Below the pieces are notes generated by a model, which ran no database searches, was not told the origin of the DNA, and was given only the letters and a program-made list of their open reading frames with translations. A stretch of DNA of 44,496 bases from Streptomyces mexicanus (GTDB lineage Bacteria; Actinomycetota; Actinomycetes; Streptomycetales; Streptomycetaceae): positions 4,878,893 to 4,923,388 of the forward strand of contig NZ_LR732544.1 in assembly GCF_902506575.1 (NCBI RefSeq), written 5' to 3'. This document shows positions 1 to 9,217 of this stretch, piece by piece (the stretch's first letter is position 1; each line of letters begins with the position of its first letter). The translations under genes were made by a program, and so were the position numbers.

Positions 1-1
1 G

Positions 2-586
2 GCCCGGCTCAGCCTCCACCCGGACGACGACCTGGCCCCGAACCGCCCCGGCGAGGCCCTGCTGATCGCCCTGGAACGGGAACCCGGCCCGGCCCACCGC
101 CTGCGCCCCGACCCCCGACGCCGGGCGCTCGCCGCCGAGCAGACGGCCGGCGACGCACTGGACCGGCTGGACGGCGCCGGCTGGCGCACCGTGCACTCGG
201 TGCCGCTGCCCGGCGGCGACCGCATCCACCATCTGGTGATCGGCCCGGGCGGACTGTTCGCCGTGCACGCCGTGTACGCCCGCAAGCAGCGCGTCCGGGT
301 CGCCGACCCGCTGGTGACGCTGGGCCGCCACGAGCCCGAGCCCCTCGTCCGCCGGGTCCGCGCCGCCGCCGACCGCGCCTCCTACGCCCTCACCGCCGAG
401 GTCCGCCCCGCGCTGGTCCTGATCGCACCGGCCGACGTGCGGGTGACGGCCCCGCCCAGAGGGGTCCGCGTCCTCGAGGACCGGGACCTGCCCCGTCTGG
501 CCCGGCTGGGCGGCGTCCTGAAACCGGCCGACGTGGAGGCCCTGCACGCCATGGCCCGGGACCGGCGGACGTGGGCGAGGCTGTGA
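2..586 (+). CDS. NERD-domain protein, C-terminal part (5' end outside window)
   Basis: The reading frame is open from the first bases of the window and ends at TGA 584-586, so only the last 194 residues are present. The segment around GDRIHHLVIGPGGLFAVHA matches the core of the nuclease-related domain (NERD): a conserved D-x-x-H/D-H-L-V-x-G-P-x-G-x-F strand pattern preceded by an AAEQTAGDALDRL helix. NERD proteins are predicted PD-(D/E)XK-like nucleases of unknown substrate. The usual E-x-K pair after the strand is not obvious here (AVHAVYARKQ), so activity is doubtful. An internal ATG or GTG could start a shorter protein, but continuity upstream makes truncation by the window edge more likely. 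Confidence 0.6.
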   Translation, partial: ARLSLHPDDDLAPNRPGEALLIALEREPGPAHRLRPDPRRRALAAEQTAGDALDRLDGAGWRTVHSVPLPGGDRIHHLVIGPGGLFAVHAVYARKQRVRVADPLVTLGRHEPEPLVRRVRAAADRASYALTAEVRPALVLIAPADVRVTAPPRGVRVLEDRDLPRLARLGGVLKPADVEALHAMARDRRTWARL

Positions 587-622
587 ATCCGCCCCGGGAC
601 CGGCGGACGTGGGCGAGGCTGT
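555..622. repeat. 30-bp direct repeat duplicating the end of the NERD gene
   Basis: The last codons of the NERD gene (555-584) recur exactly at 593-622, an offset of 38 bp. The second copy lies just beyond the stop codon and ends with TAA instead of TGA. It looks like a recent local duplication of the gene's 3' end. Confidence 0.9.
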
Positions 623-635
623 AAGCCTGCCCTGG

Positions 636-699
636 GCGCTCCCGCGCTCCCGCGCTCCCGCGCTCCCGCGCTCCCGCGCTCCCGCGCTCCCGCGCTCCC
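636..699. repeat. 8-bp tandem repeat, 8 copies
   Basis: The unit GCGCTCCC is repeated eight times without interruption from 636 to 699. The unit length is not a multiple of three, and the array lies between the NERD gene and the convergent polymerase gene, so it is most likely a non-coding microsatellite. The rest of the gap up to 808 shows no gene. Confidence 0.95.
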
Positions 700-808
700 G
701 CTCGCGGTCACGGCAGGGGGGCGGCCCACTCGCGTACGCGGCAGCGGAGGCCGACCCGCTCGCACGCACGGCGGCACCTGACGGCGGGGGCGGGCCGGCC
801 CGAGGCGC

Positions 809-1690
809 TCACGGCAGCTCGGCCGCGCGCCCCGGATCGAGCAGCGGTGCCAGCAGGTCACCGAAGTCCTGAAGCCGCGGGGCGATGTCCGCCGCCCGGA
901 ACTCCAGCCGTCCGGGCGCGCGGCACTCCGCGACCTCCTCCCACGTCACCGGCGCGGACACCATCGGCTCCGCCCGCGCCCGCAGCGTGTAGGGCGCGGC
1001 GGTGGTCTTGCGGGCCGCGTTCTGACTCCAGTCGACGAACACCTTCCCCGGCCGCAGACTGCGGGTCATCCGGTGCAGCACCAGCCGCGGCATCGCGCGC
1101 TCCGCCTCCACGGCCAGATCCTTGGCGTACCGGGAGGTCCGCTCGCTGGACGCCCCGCGCACCGCGGCCAGCAGATGCAGCCCCTTGGACCCGGAGGTCT
1201 TCGCGTACGCCTCGACCCCGTCCCGCGCCAGCCGCTCGCGCAGCCAGAGCGCCACCCGGCAGCAGTCGACCACGGTCGCCGGCGGCCCCGGGTCGAGGTC
1301 GAACACCAGCCGGTCGGCCTCGCCCGGGGTGTCGATCAGCCACTGCGGGGTGTGGAACTCGGTGACCAGGTTGGCCGCCCACATCAGGCTGGGCAGGTCC
1401 TGCACCAGCACCATCCGGGCCGGCCCCTCCGACCGCGGCACCCGGGCGGTCATCACCCACTCGGGCGTACCGGGCGGCACGTTCTTGACGAAGAAGACCT
1501 GCCCGTCCGGCCCGTCGGGATAGCGCAGGAAGGACAGCGGCCGGTCACGCAGGTGGGGGAGCAGCACGTCGGCGATCGTCGCGTAGTAGTGCAGCACCTC
1601 GGCCTTGGTGAACCCGGTGGCCGGATACAGCACCTTGTCCAGGTTGCTGAGCGCGAGCCGTCGCCCCTCCACCTCTGTGATCGGCGCCAT
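809..1690 (-). CDS. ligD: LigD-type polymerase domain protein (NHEJ Prim-Pol)
   Basis: This 293-residue protein is a stand-alone archaeo-eukaryotic primase-like polymerase of the bacterial end-joining pathway, which fills gaps at broken DNA ends with preference for ribonucleotides. Visible motifs are FDLDPGP, with the two metal-binding aspartates at 131 and 133; TSGSKGLH at 165-172, the nucleotide-binding signature; and VFVDWSQN with a third acidic residue at 220, followed by the conserved ARKT. The start is ATG 1690, because the frame upstream has no homology-like sequence. No ligase or phosphoesterase domain is attached, so sealing must be done by another ligase. It is divergent from ku with about 95 bp between the starts, implying joint control. 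The symbol is used for the domain family; this is not a full three-domain LigD. Confidence 0.88.
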   Translation of the reverse strand: MAPITEVEGRRLALSNLDKVLYPATGFTKAEVLHYYATIADVLLPHLRDRPLSFLRYPDGPDGQVFFVKNVPPGTPEWVMTARVPRSEGPARMVLVQDLPSLMWAANLVTEFHTPQWLIDTPGEADRLVFDLDPGPPATVVDCCRVALWLRERLARDGVEAYAKTSGSKGLHLLAAVRGASSERTSRYAKDLAVEAERAMPRLVLHRMTRSLRPGKVFVDWSQNAARKTTAAPYTLRARAEPMVSAPVTWEEVAECRAPGRLEFRAADIAPRLQDFGDLLAPLLDPGRAAELP

Positions 1691-1785
1691 ACGATAAGAA
1701 AACCACGCAATCGCGAGGAAACGGCGTAAACCGCCCCGAACCGACCCGACCCCGCACGCCACGACGACCGCGGAAGGTGCTGCAC

Positions 1786-2859
1786 GTGCGATCCATCTGG
1801 AACGGCGCCATCTCGTTCGGCCTGGTCAGCATCCCGATCAAGCTGGTGAACGCCACCGAGAGCCACTCCGTCTCCTTCCGCCAGATCCACGCGGAGGACG
1901 GCGGCCGCATCCGCTACCGCAAGGTGTGCGAACTGGAGGACCGCGAGGTCACCCAGGCGGAGATCGGCAAGGGCTACGAGGACGCGGACGGCAGCATCAT
2001 CCCGATCACCGACGAGGACCTGGCCCACCTGCCGCTGCCGACCGCGAAGACGATCGACATCGTGGCCTTCGTCCCGGCCGACCGGATCGACCCGCTGCAG
2101 ATGGAGCACGCCTACTACCTGGCCGCGAGCGGCGCCCCCGCCGCCAAGCCGTACACGCTGCTGCGCGAGGCCCTCAAGCGCAGCAACCGGGTGGCGATCG
2201 CGAAGTTCGCCCTGCGCGGCCGGGAGCGGCTGGGCATGCTCCGCGTGGTGGACGACGTCATCGCCATGCACGGCCTGCTGTGGCCGGACGAGATCCGCGC
2301 CCCGCAGGGCGTGGCCCCGGACGTCGACGTCACGGTCCGCGACAAGGAACTGGACCTGGCGGACGCCCTGATGGACACCCTCGGCGAGGTGGACCTCGCG
2401 GACCTGCACGACGAGTACCGCGAGGCGCTGGAGGAGGTCATCGCGGCCAAGGTGTCCGGCGAGGCACCTCCCGAGACCCCCGAACCGGCTCCCGGCGGCA
2501 AGGTGCTGGACCTGATGGCGGCCCTGGAGAACAGCGTGCGGGCCGCCCGGCAGTCCCGGGGCGAGGCCGTGGGCGAGGGGGAGGGGGGCGCCGAGGCGGC
2601 GGCGGAGGAGGCCGAGGTCCGGCACCTGCCGCGCCGCAAGACCGCCGCCCGTACGGCCCCCGAGAAGGCGAGTGCCGGGAAACGGTCGACGGCGAAGAAG
2701 ACGGCGGCGAAGAAGGCCGCCGCCGCGGGCTCGGAGAAGAAGGCGGCCGGGTCGAAGTCGGCGCAGGCGGGGAAGAAGACGGCGGCACGGACGGGTGAGA
2801 AGGCGGCGGCGAAGAAGACGGCCGCGAAGAAGACGGCGGCCCGCAAACGCACGGCGTGA
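1786..2859 (+). CDS. ku: Ku family DNA end-binding protein
   Basis: Bacterial Ku is a homodimer that encircles DNA ends and recruits LigD-type enzymes in non-homologous end joining. The N-terminus (RSIWNGAISFGLVSIPIKL) is diagnostic for the family and the Ku core runs to about residue 255. The start is GTG 1786, which has the purine-rich GGAAGG eight bases upstream; GTG 1777 is a less likely alternative. The C-terminal ~100 residues are a lysine- and alanine-rich tail with repeated KKTAAKK-like blocks, as in other actinobacterial Ku proteins where such tails bind DNA. The gene is divergent from the polymerase-domain gene. The protein (357 aa) is longer than the ~270-residue minimal Ku because of this tail. 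Confidence 0.93.
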   Translation: MRSIWNGAISFGLVSIPIKLVNATESHSVSFRQIHAEDGGRIRYRKVCELEDREVTQAEIGKGYEDADGSIIPITDEDLAHLPLPTAKTIDIVAFVPADRIDPLQMEHAYYLAASGAPAAKPYTLLREALKRSNRVAIAKFALRGRERLGMLRVVDDVIAMHGLLWPDEIRAPQGVAPDVDVTVRDKELDLADALMDTLGEVDLADLHDEYREALEEVIAAKVSGEAPPETPEPAPGGKVLDLMAALENSVRAARQSRGEAVGEGEGGAEAAAEEAEVRHLPRRKTAARTAPEKASAGKRSTAKKTAAKKAAAAGSEKKAAGSKSAQAGKKTAARTGEKAAAKKTAAKKTAARKRTA

Positions 2860-2940
2860 ACCTCCACCCCCACCGGCACACCCCCCGATCTGCTCCCCCT
2901 GCCCGGCCGGGGCCTCCGCGCCCCGGCCGGGCGAGCGGCG

Positions 2941-4722
2941 TCAGCGGCGCCGCAGCGCCAGGACGGCGTTGTGCCCGCCGAAGCCGAAGGAGTTGCTGAG
3001 GACGAGGTCGCCGTCGGCCGGCAGCGGGCGCGGGGCGCCGGTGACCACGTCGAGCCCGATCTCCTCGTCCACGCGGGCGCACCCGATGGTCGGCGGCACG
3101 ACCCCGTGGTGCAGGGTGAGCGCCGCCGCGACGGCCTCCACGCCTCCCGCCGCCCCCTGCAGATGCCCGAGGTGCCCCTTGAGCGCGGTGACGGGCACGC
3201 CCGGCCGCCCCAGGACGGCGCGCAGCGCACTGGCCTCGGCGAGGTCGCCCTCCACGGTGGCGGTGGCGTGCGCGTTGACGTGGACGACGTCGACGACGTG
3301 GCCGCCCGCGTCCCGTATCGCCCGCCGCAGCGCCAGCGCGACGCCGGTGCCCGACGGGTCGGGCGCGGCCATGTGGTGCGCGTCGGCGGAGACCCCCCAG
3401 CCGGCGGCCTCGCAGTAGATCCGGGCGCCCCGGGCCCGCGCGTGCTCCTCGGCCTCCAGGACGAGCAGTCCGGCGCCCTCGGCGTTGACGAACCCGTCGC
3501 GGTCCTCGGCGAAGGGCCGCGAGGGCGAGGTCCCGTCCTTCAGCCCGTGGCCGGACAGGGCGCGCATGGCCGCGAACGACGCCATGATCGCCGGGGTGAC
3601 GACGGCCTCGGCGCCCCCGGCCAGGGCGACGTCGACGCGCCCGTACCGTATGCGGTCGATGGCCTGCCCGATCGCCTCGGTCCCCGAGGCGCAGGCGGCC
3701 GTCACGGTGCGGGCCTCCCCGGTGATGTGCAGGTCCAGCGAGACCTGGGAGGCCGCCTGGGAGGGCACCGTCATGGGCGTGGTGAGCGGGGAGACCGCGC
3801 GCGGGCCCTTGTCCCGCAGCTTGCGGTCGCCGCCGACCAGCACGGAGGCGTCGCCGAGGATCGCCCCGAGGCTGACCCCGACCCGCTCCGGGTCGAGGCC
3901 GCTGTCCCGGGTCCCGCCCGCGGCGAACCCGGCGTCGGCCCAGGCCTCGCGGGCGGCGAGCACGGCGAACTGCGCGGCCCGGTTCATCCGCCGCGCGGCC
4001 GCCCGGGGCAGCAGCATCGCGGGGTCCACGGGCACCACCCCGGCCACCCGCACGGGCAGTTCCCGGAACTCCTCGCCCTGCAGCTCCCGGATGCCGCACC
4101 GCCCGTCGAGCAGCCCCTGCCACAGCTCCGCCACCCCGGCGCCCAGCGGCGTCATCGCCCCGAGCCCGGTCACGACGACCCGCCGCGGCACGACGGGGGC
4201 GGGCTCGCGCCGGGGACGCGCGTGGTGCCGTACGACGTACCCGGCACGGTCGGCGTCGGCGGCCCAGCCGCGCACGTCGTCGTCGGTCACGTGCTCGCCG
4301 TCCGGCGTGACGGGGGCGTCCGGGTCCCGGTGCCACCGGCCCCATCGCCGCTCGTACGTCACCTCGGCGCCCTCCGGATCGACGGCCCGCAGCCGGCCCA
4401 CCCGGTCCCCGTCGTGGAACTCCACGGTGTCCAGGAGCGGGGTGGACACGGCCGGGACGGCGGCCACGTCGACCCGCCGGCCGGCCACGACGACCTGCTG
4501 TCCGCGCGTCAGGACCTCGTCGCGGTCCACGCCACCCAGCGGCGGCCGCAGGGTGAACCGGATGGTGTCGGGGGACTCGGGCAGCGTGTGCATCACGACA
4601 CACCACTGCCGGCGCTCGGCCTCTTCCTGGGACAGGGCCAGCAGATCCCCGGGGACCACCTCGGCGGCGGTCACCGTGTGGGGGTGGAGGGGGACTTGCG
4701 GCATCTCGGATGAATGGGACAT
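2941..4722 (-). CDS. Beta-ketoacyl-ACP synthase with unusual N-terminal extension
   Basis: The C-terminal ~410 residues (from about 180, RRVVVTGLGAMTPLG) form a complete KAS II/FabF-type condensing enzyme. The nucleophile Cys344 lies in TAACASGT, the two histidines are His485 (VNAHATAT, normally NAHGTST) and His520 (KGHLGH), and NSFGFGGHN is near the C-terminus. Such enzymes condense acyl thioesters with malonyl-ACP. Residues 1-180 are an acidic, Trp-containing segment (for example RRWGRWHRDPD and DDDVRGWAADADRAGY) that I cannot assign. The start is ATG 4722, with AGGAAG upstream on the coding strand. No acyl carrier protein, reductase or thioesterase lies nearby, so it is an orphan synthase: perhaps a lipid or polyketide starter enzyme, or one acting on a distant pathway. 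Confidence 0.82.
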   Translation of the reverse strand: MSHSSEMPQVPLHPHTVTAAEVVPGDLLALSQEEAERRQWCVVMHTLPESPDTIRFTLRPPLGGVDRDEVLTRGQQVVVAGRRVDVAAVPAVSTPLLDTVEFHDGDRVGRLRAVDPEGAEVTYERRWGRWHRDPDAPVTPDGEHVTDDDVRGWAADADRAGYVVRHHARPRREPAPVVPRRVVVTGLGAMTPLGAGVAELWQGLLDGRCGIRELQGEEFRELPVRVAGVVPVDPAMLLPRAAARRMNRAAQFAVLAAREAWADAGFAAGGTRDSGLDPERVGVSLGAILGDASVLVGGDRKLRDKGPRAVSPLTTPMTVPSQAASQVSLDLHITGEARTVTAACASGTEAIGQAIDRIRYGRVDVALAGGAEAVVTPAIMASFAAMRALSGHGLKDGTSPSRPFAEDRDGFVNAEGAGLLVLEAEEHARARGARIYCEAAGWGVSADAHHMAAPDPSGTGVALALRRAIRDAGGHVVDVVHVNAHATATVEGDLAEASALRAVLGRPGVPVTALKGHLGHLQGAAGGVEAVAAALTLHHGVVPPTIGCARVDEEIGLDVVTGAPRPLPADGDLVLSNSFGFGGHNAVLALRRR

Positions 4723-5352
4723 ATCAGCACTGCTTCCTGTGACCCGAGGTGTCGTTCGAGGGACATCCCGAGTGAAAGGGGCAAAGCCCCGAAAAGCTAT
4801 GGCGCTGGACACAGGGATCAAATGGGATGTCCAAGCTCCTTCCCTCAATCCGCCCGCTCAGTCGCGGAGTTGACGGTTCCGCTCCTCGAGCCGGTGTGCG
4901 GCAGCTCACGCCGAGGGGCAAGGGTGGGCCAGGGCTGTGACCTACGGCACGTCACAACCGAAGCGGGGCGGGCCGCCGGCGCGAGGAACCGTGACGGACG
5001 GCGGGAGCGCCTCGAAAAACCAGAAGAAGCCGCAGCCCCGTGGACAGCGCGTCAAGAGCAAGCCGCGGCCCGACATCGCGGGCTGCCTGTTCGCCTGACA
5101 TCCGGCACGGGCAGCCCCCTGATCACCCCCTCGTGCGCGCGCGGGGTGTGCGACAGGCGCGGGCCGGCCAAGGACCGGAAACCGCGCCATGGTGCGGTGA
5201 AGGCGCGGGTGCCGAACGGAAGAACACGACGGCCTGACACCTGATCCGCACTCAACGGCACCACCCAGTAAGGGACTCGGGGACCGGAGTGTTCCCGGCG
5301 TGTGCAGCTCACGACAGGAACAGGCTGACGACCGGACACGGATGAGGCACGG
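4723..5352. other. 630-bp gap between the KAS and DUF6083 genes
   Basis: The leader of the KAS gene holds a 9-bp inverted repeat (GGACATCCC at 4761-4769 and GGGATGTCC at 4824-4832) with a small GGGGC-AAA-GCCCC hairpin (4778-4790) between the arms. This arrangement could be an operator or a leader structure. The rest has only one weak short reading frame (4991-5098, listed separately). Other long open frames here lack start signals and codon bias. Confidence 0.45.
4991..5098 (+). CDS. Possible 35-residue basic peptide
   Basis: A GTG-started frame encodes a 35-residue, lysine- and proline-rich peptide ending DIAGCLFA, with a single cysteine near the C-terminus. A GAGGA element lies only three bases before the start, closer than usual. 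Nothing in the composition identifies a function. It could be a spurious frame in the gap upstream of the KAS gene. Confidence 0.25.
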   Translation: MTDGGSASKNQKKPQPRGQRVKSKPRPDIAGCLFA

Positions 5353-5823
5353 TCACCGCGCGCCCCAGCCGTCGTCGGCGCCGTCCTCCTCCGCGACGCA
5401 GAACATCCGGTGATCCGGCACCACCGGATCACCGAGCAGCGGCTCGATCCCCCGGACACGGACGGCGACGAGGCCGCCCGCCGTCGGGACCAGCCGCCAG
5501 CGATACCGCGGCGGCACGTCCTTCGCGGGCCGTTCCCGGGTCGCCAGGCTGACCCAGCGGTCGTAGTTGGTGGGGTACACGCGCACCTCCGCACCGCACT
5601 CGGGGCAGGCCGGCGGCTCGATCCAGGTCATGGTGTCGGGGTCCGGGTCCGGCAGCGGCGCGGCCGTGGCACCTTCCTCCTCGGCGATGTCGTTCGCCAG
5701 TCGCTGCCAGCAGGCCTCACAGAGTTCGGCCAGGAGGCCGATCCTGCCGCGCCCGCGCACGGTGGCATCACGCTTACCGCACATCTGGCATGGACCACAC
5801 CCATTGCCCTGAGATGCCCCCAT
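5353..5823 (-). CDS. DUF6083-like small zinc-ribbon protein
   Basis: This 156-residue protein has CGPCQMCGKR near the N-terminus, CEACW at about 39-43 and CPECG in the middle. These cysteine pairs are typical of zinc-ribbon folds. The following stretch (VYPTNYDRWVSLA, VPPRYRWRLVP, VRVRGIEPLLGDPVVP) resembles the DUF6083 family found mainly in streptomycetes, whose function is unknown. I place the start at ATG 5823, immediately before the cysteine-rich start. An extension to 6084 would run through the 42-bp duplicated segment and has poor composition. The gene stands alone, with its stop about 630 bp before the KAS start. Confidence 0.6.
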   Translation of the reverse strand: MGASQGNGCGPCQMCGKRDATVRGRGRIGLLAELCEACWQRLANDIAEEEGATAAPLPDPDPDTMTWIEPPACPECGAEVRVYPTNYDRWVSLATRERPAKDVPPRYRWRLVPTAGGLVAVRVRGIEPLLGDPVVPDHRMFCVAEEDGADDGWGAR

Positions 5824-5976
5824 GCGTAGGAGTGTGAGCGGCCACGCAAGTCCCTGAAAGGTCGCATCCGGCCTCGTTCGCATCTGCGCAGGTGTCTTGC
5901 GGGATGCGCCCCGGCCGACCGCCGCCTGCGGACCGCGCCCGGTGCGGTCCCGGGCCCCGCCACACCACCGCGGACG

Positions 5977-6060
5977 GAGACGGCGAGCCCCTTCGATGAG
6001 CCCTTTCCGTCCCGGACCGAGACGGCGAGCCCCTTCGATGAGCCCCTTCCGTCCCGGGCC
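5977..6060. repeat. 42-bp tandem duplication
   Basis: Two near-identical head-to-tail 42-bp units (5977-6018 and 6019-6060) differ at only two or three positions. The unit contains CGAGCCCCTTCGATGAGCCC. It lies upstream of the DUF6083-like gene on one side and the feo promoter on the other. 42 bp equals 14 codons, so the duplication would keep any frame open, but I see no convincing gene here. Confidence 0.88.
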
Positions 6061-6152
6061 GGCTCGGCCGTGCCCCGCCGACACGATGCGCGAGCGCCGG
6101 TGGGCCGGTGCGGGCGGTCACAGGAAGGGGCGATATCGTTGCTACCGGTTCA

Positions 6153-6171
6153 AAAGGTTAGCCTTCCCTAA
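6153..6171 (+). promoter_or_regulatory. Iron box (DmdR/IdeR-type operator) of the feo operon
   Basis: AAAGGTTAGCCTTCCCTAA matches about 14 of 19 positions of the DtxR-family iron box (consensus TTAGGTTAGGCTAACCTAA), including the core AGGTTAG and the CCTAA end. It lies about 30-50 bp upstream of feoA, as expected for repression by the iron-loaded regulator (DmdR1 in streptomycetes). Confidence 0.7.
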
Positions 6172-6204
6172 GAAGTCCAGGTGATCGCGGGGTTGAGGAT
6201 GTCG

Positions 6205-6503
6205 ATGGTCTCAGTGCAGTGGGACGCGCGCCGGCAGGGCGACACAGCCGCACCGGCGGAATCCGCGCAGGACGCGCGACTGGCCGACCTGCGACCCGGC
6301 ATGAGAGGCCAGGTGACCGACATCGACGAGTCGGTGGAGCCGAGCACCGCGCGACGCCTGTTCGACCTGGGGTTCGCCCCCGGTGCCGAGGTCACCGTGC
6401 TGCGCAAGGCACCGCTCGGCGACCCCGTCGTCTTCCACGTCGCGGACTACGAGGTGGCCCTGCGCAAGGAGCAGGCCGCCGGCATCCACGTACGGCGCAC
6501 GGC

Positions 6504-6507
<4 letters not shown>
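6205..6507 (+). CDS. feoA: Ferrous iron transport protein A
   Basis: FeoA is a small SH3-like cytoplasmic protein that supports the FeoB ferrous iron permease. The conserved pattern is present: LADLRPGMRGQVTDI, ARRLFDLGFAPGAEVTVL and the closing ADYEVALRKEQAAGIHVR. The family is usually about 75-85 residues; this one has about 25 extra N-terminal residues. I chose ATG 6205, which has TTGAGG six bases upstream. GTG 6181 and ATG 6199 are in frame and cannot be excluded. The stop overlaps the feoB start (GTGA), indicating translational coupling, and the upstream iron box suggests induction by iron shortage. Confidence 0.9.
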
Positions 6508-8440
<1,933 letters not shown>

Positions 8441-8444
<4 letters not shown>

Positions 8445-9043
8445 ACGGAGGCTCCAGCGCCCCCGTCGTCCCCATGCACCCCGAGGCCGGGGCCGACCCG
8501 CAGACGGTCCGCTGGGTGATCCCTGCGGGCACGCTGCCGGTCGTCGGCCGGATGACCGAAGCGCCGGACGAACTCGGCGCGATGCTCCACTCCGGGGACA
8601 TCGCCTCCATCGAGGTGGAGACCCGGGCCGTGGTGATCCGCCTCGCCGACGGCCGAAGCTGGTCGGCCCTGGGAGCCCAGGTCCGCGACGCGCTCAGCAC
8701 CGCACTCCGGCACCCCGAGCAGTGGCGCCCGGCCGACGAGGTCACCGAGGACGACCTGCTGCGCGCCGCACTGCAGGACGTCCTGGCCGGCCCCGCGGGC
8801 GACTACATCCGTTCCCACGGCGGCGAGGTGACGATCGTCTCCGCCCACGACCGCCGAGCGGAAGTGCGCATGGCAGGCACCTGTACCCACTGCCCGGCCG
8901 CCGGCTTCACCCTCCACTCCCGCCTGGAGTCGGAGCTACGGACCCGCTTCCCGGACCTGGTGGAGCTGCGGGCGACGGAGGAGTCGGCCAAGGCGCCCCG
9001 AGGCACGTGGCTCACCGTGCGCCGACGCCGGACCCCCTCCTAG
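8441..9043 (+). CDS. Nfu/NifU-like Fe-S carrier protein
   Basis: This 200-residue protein has two parts: an N-terminal Nfu_N-like region (about 25-90) and a C-terminal NifU domain (about 105-185). The latter includes IRSHGGEVTIV and the cluster-binding CxxC (Cys148 and Cys151 in GTCTHCPAA). Nfu proteins receive and deliver [4Fe-4S] clusters. The GTG start overlaps the feoB stop (GTGA) and has AGGAG eight to twelve bases before it, so it is the third gene of the feo operon. Its place suggests either use of newly imported iron for cluster assembly or an iron-sensing accessory role like that of FeoC, which is missing here. That role is inference; the domain call is firm. Confidence 0.88.
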
Positions 9044-9138
9044 GGATGGCGCAGGACACCTGCGAGCGTGCGCCGCTGCCGGAGCGGTGAACGGGTGATC
9101 GGCGATGCGACACGCGTTCCTGAAGTAAGGCCCGCCCC

Positions 9139-9194
9139 CAGCGCAGCTACTTTGAGTGATCATCCCATTGCGATGGGTCTCAAGTTCTGCGCTG
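9139..9194 (+). promoter_or_regulatory. Long stem-loop upstream of the first NQNNQ gene
   Basis: Three nested complementary segments form one long hairpin: CAGCGCAG (9139-9146) with CTGCGCTG (9187-9194), TTTGAG (9151-9156) with CTCAAG (9179-9184, one G-U pair), and CCCAT (9164-9168) with ATGGG (9173-9177). It ends ten bases before the GGAGGG ribosome site and 23 bases before the start codon. It could be a leader RNA structure or a dyad operator. Confidence 0.6.
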
Positions 9195-9217
9195 CAGACG
9201 CACGGAGGGCAAGTTTC

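Noticed and set aside
4714..5244. 176-residue plus-strand frame upstream of the KAS gene
   Set aside because: It begins inside the KAS coding end on the opposite strand, crosses its leader, and shows no codon bias or ribosome site.
5897..6184. Frame across the 42-bp duplication before feoA
   Set aside because: Arg/Pro-rich, no ribosome site, overlaps the iron box; an open frame from GC-rich repeats.
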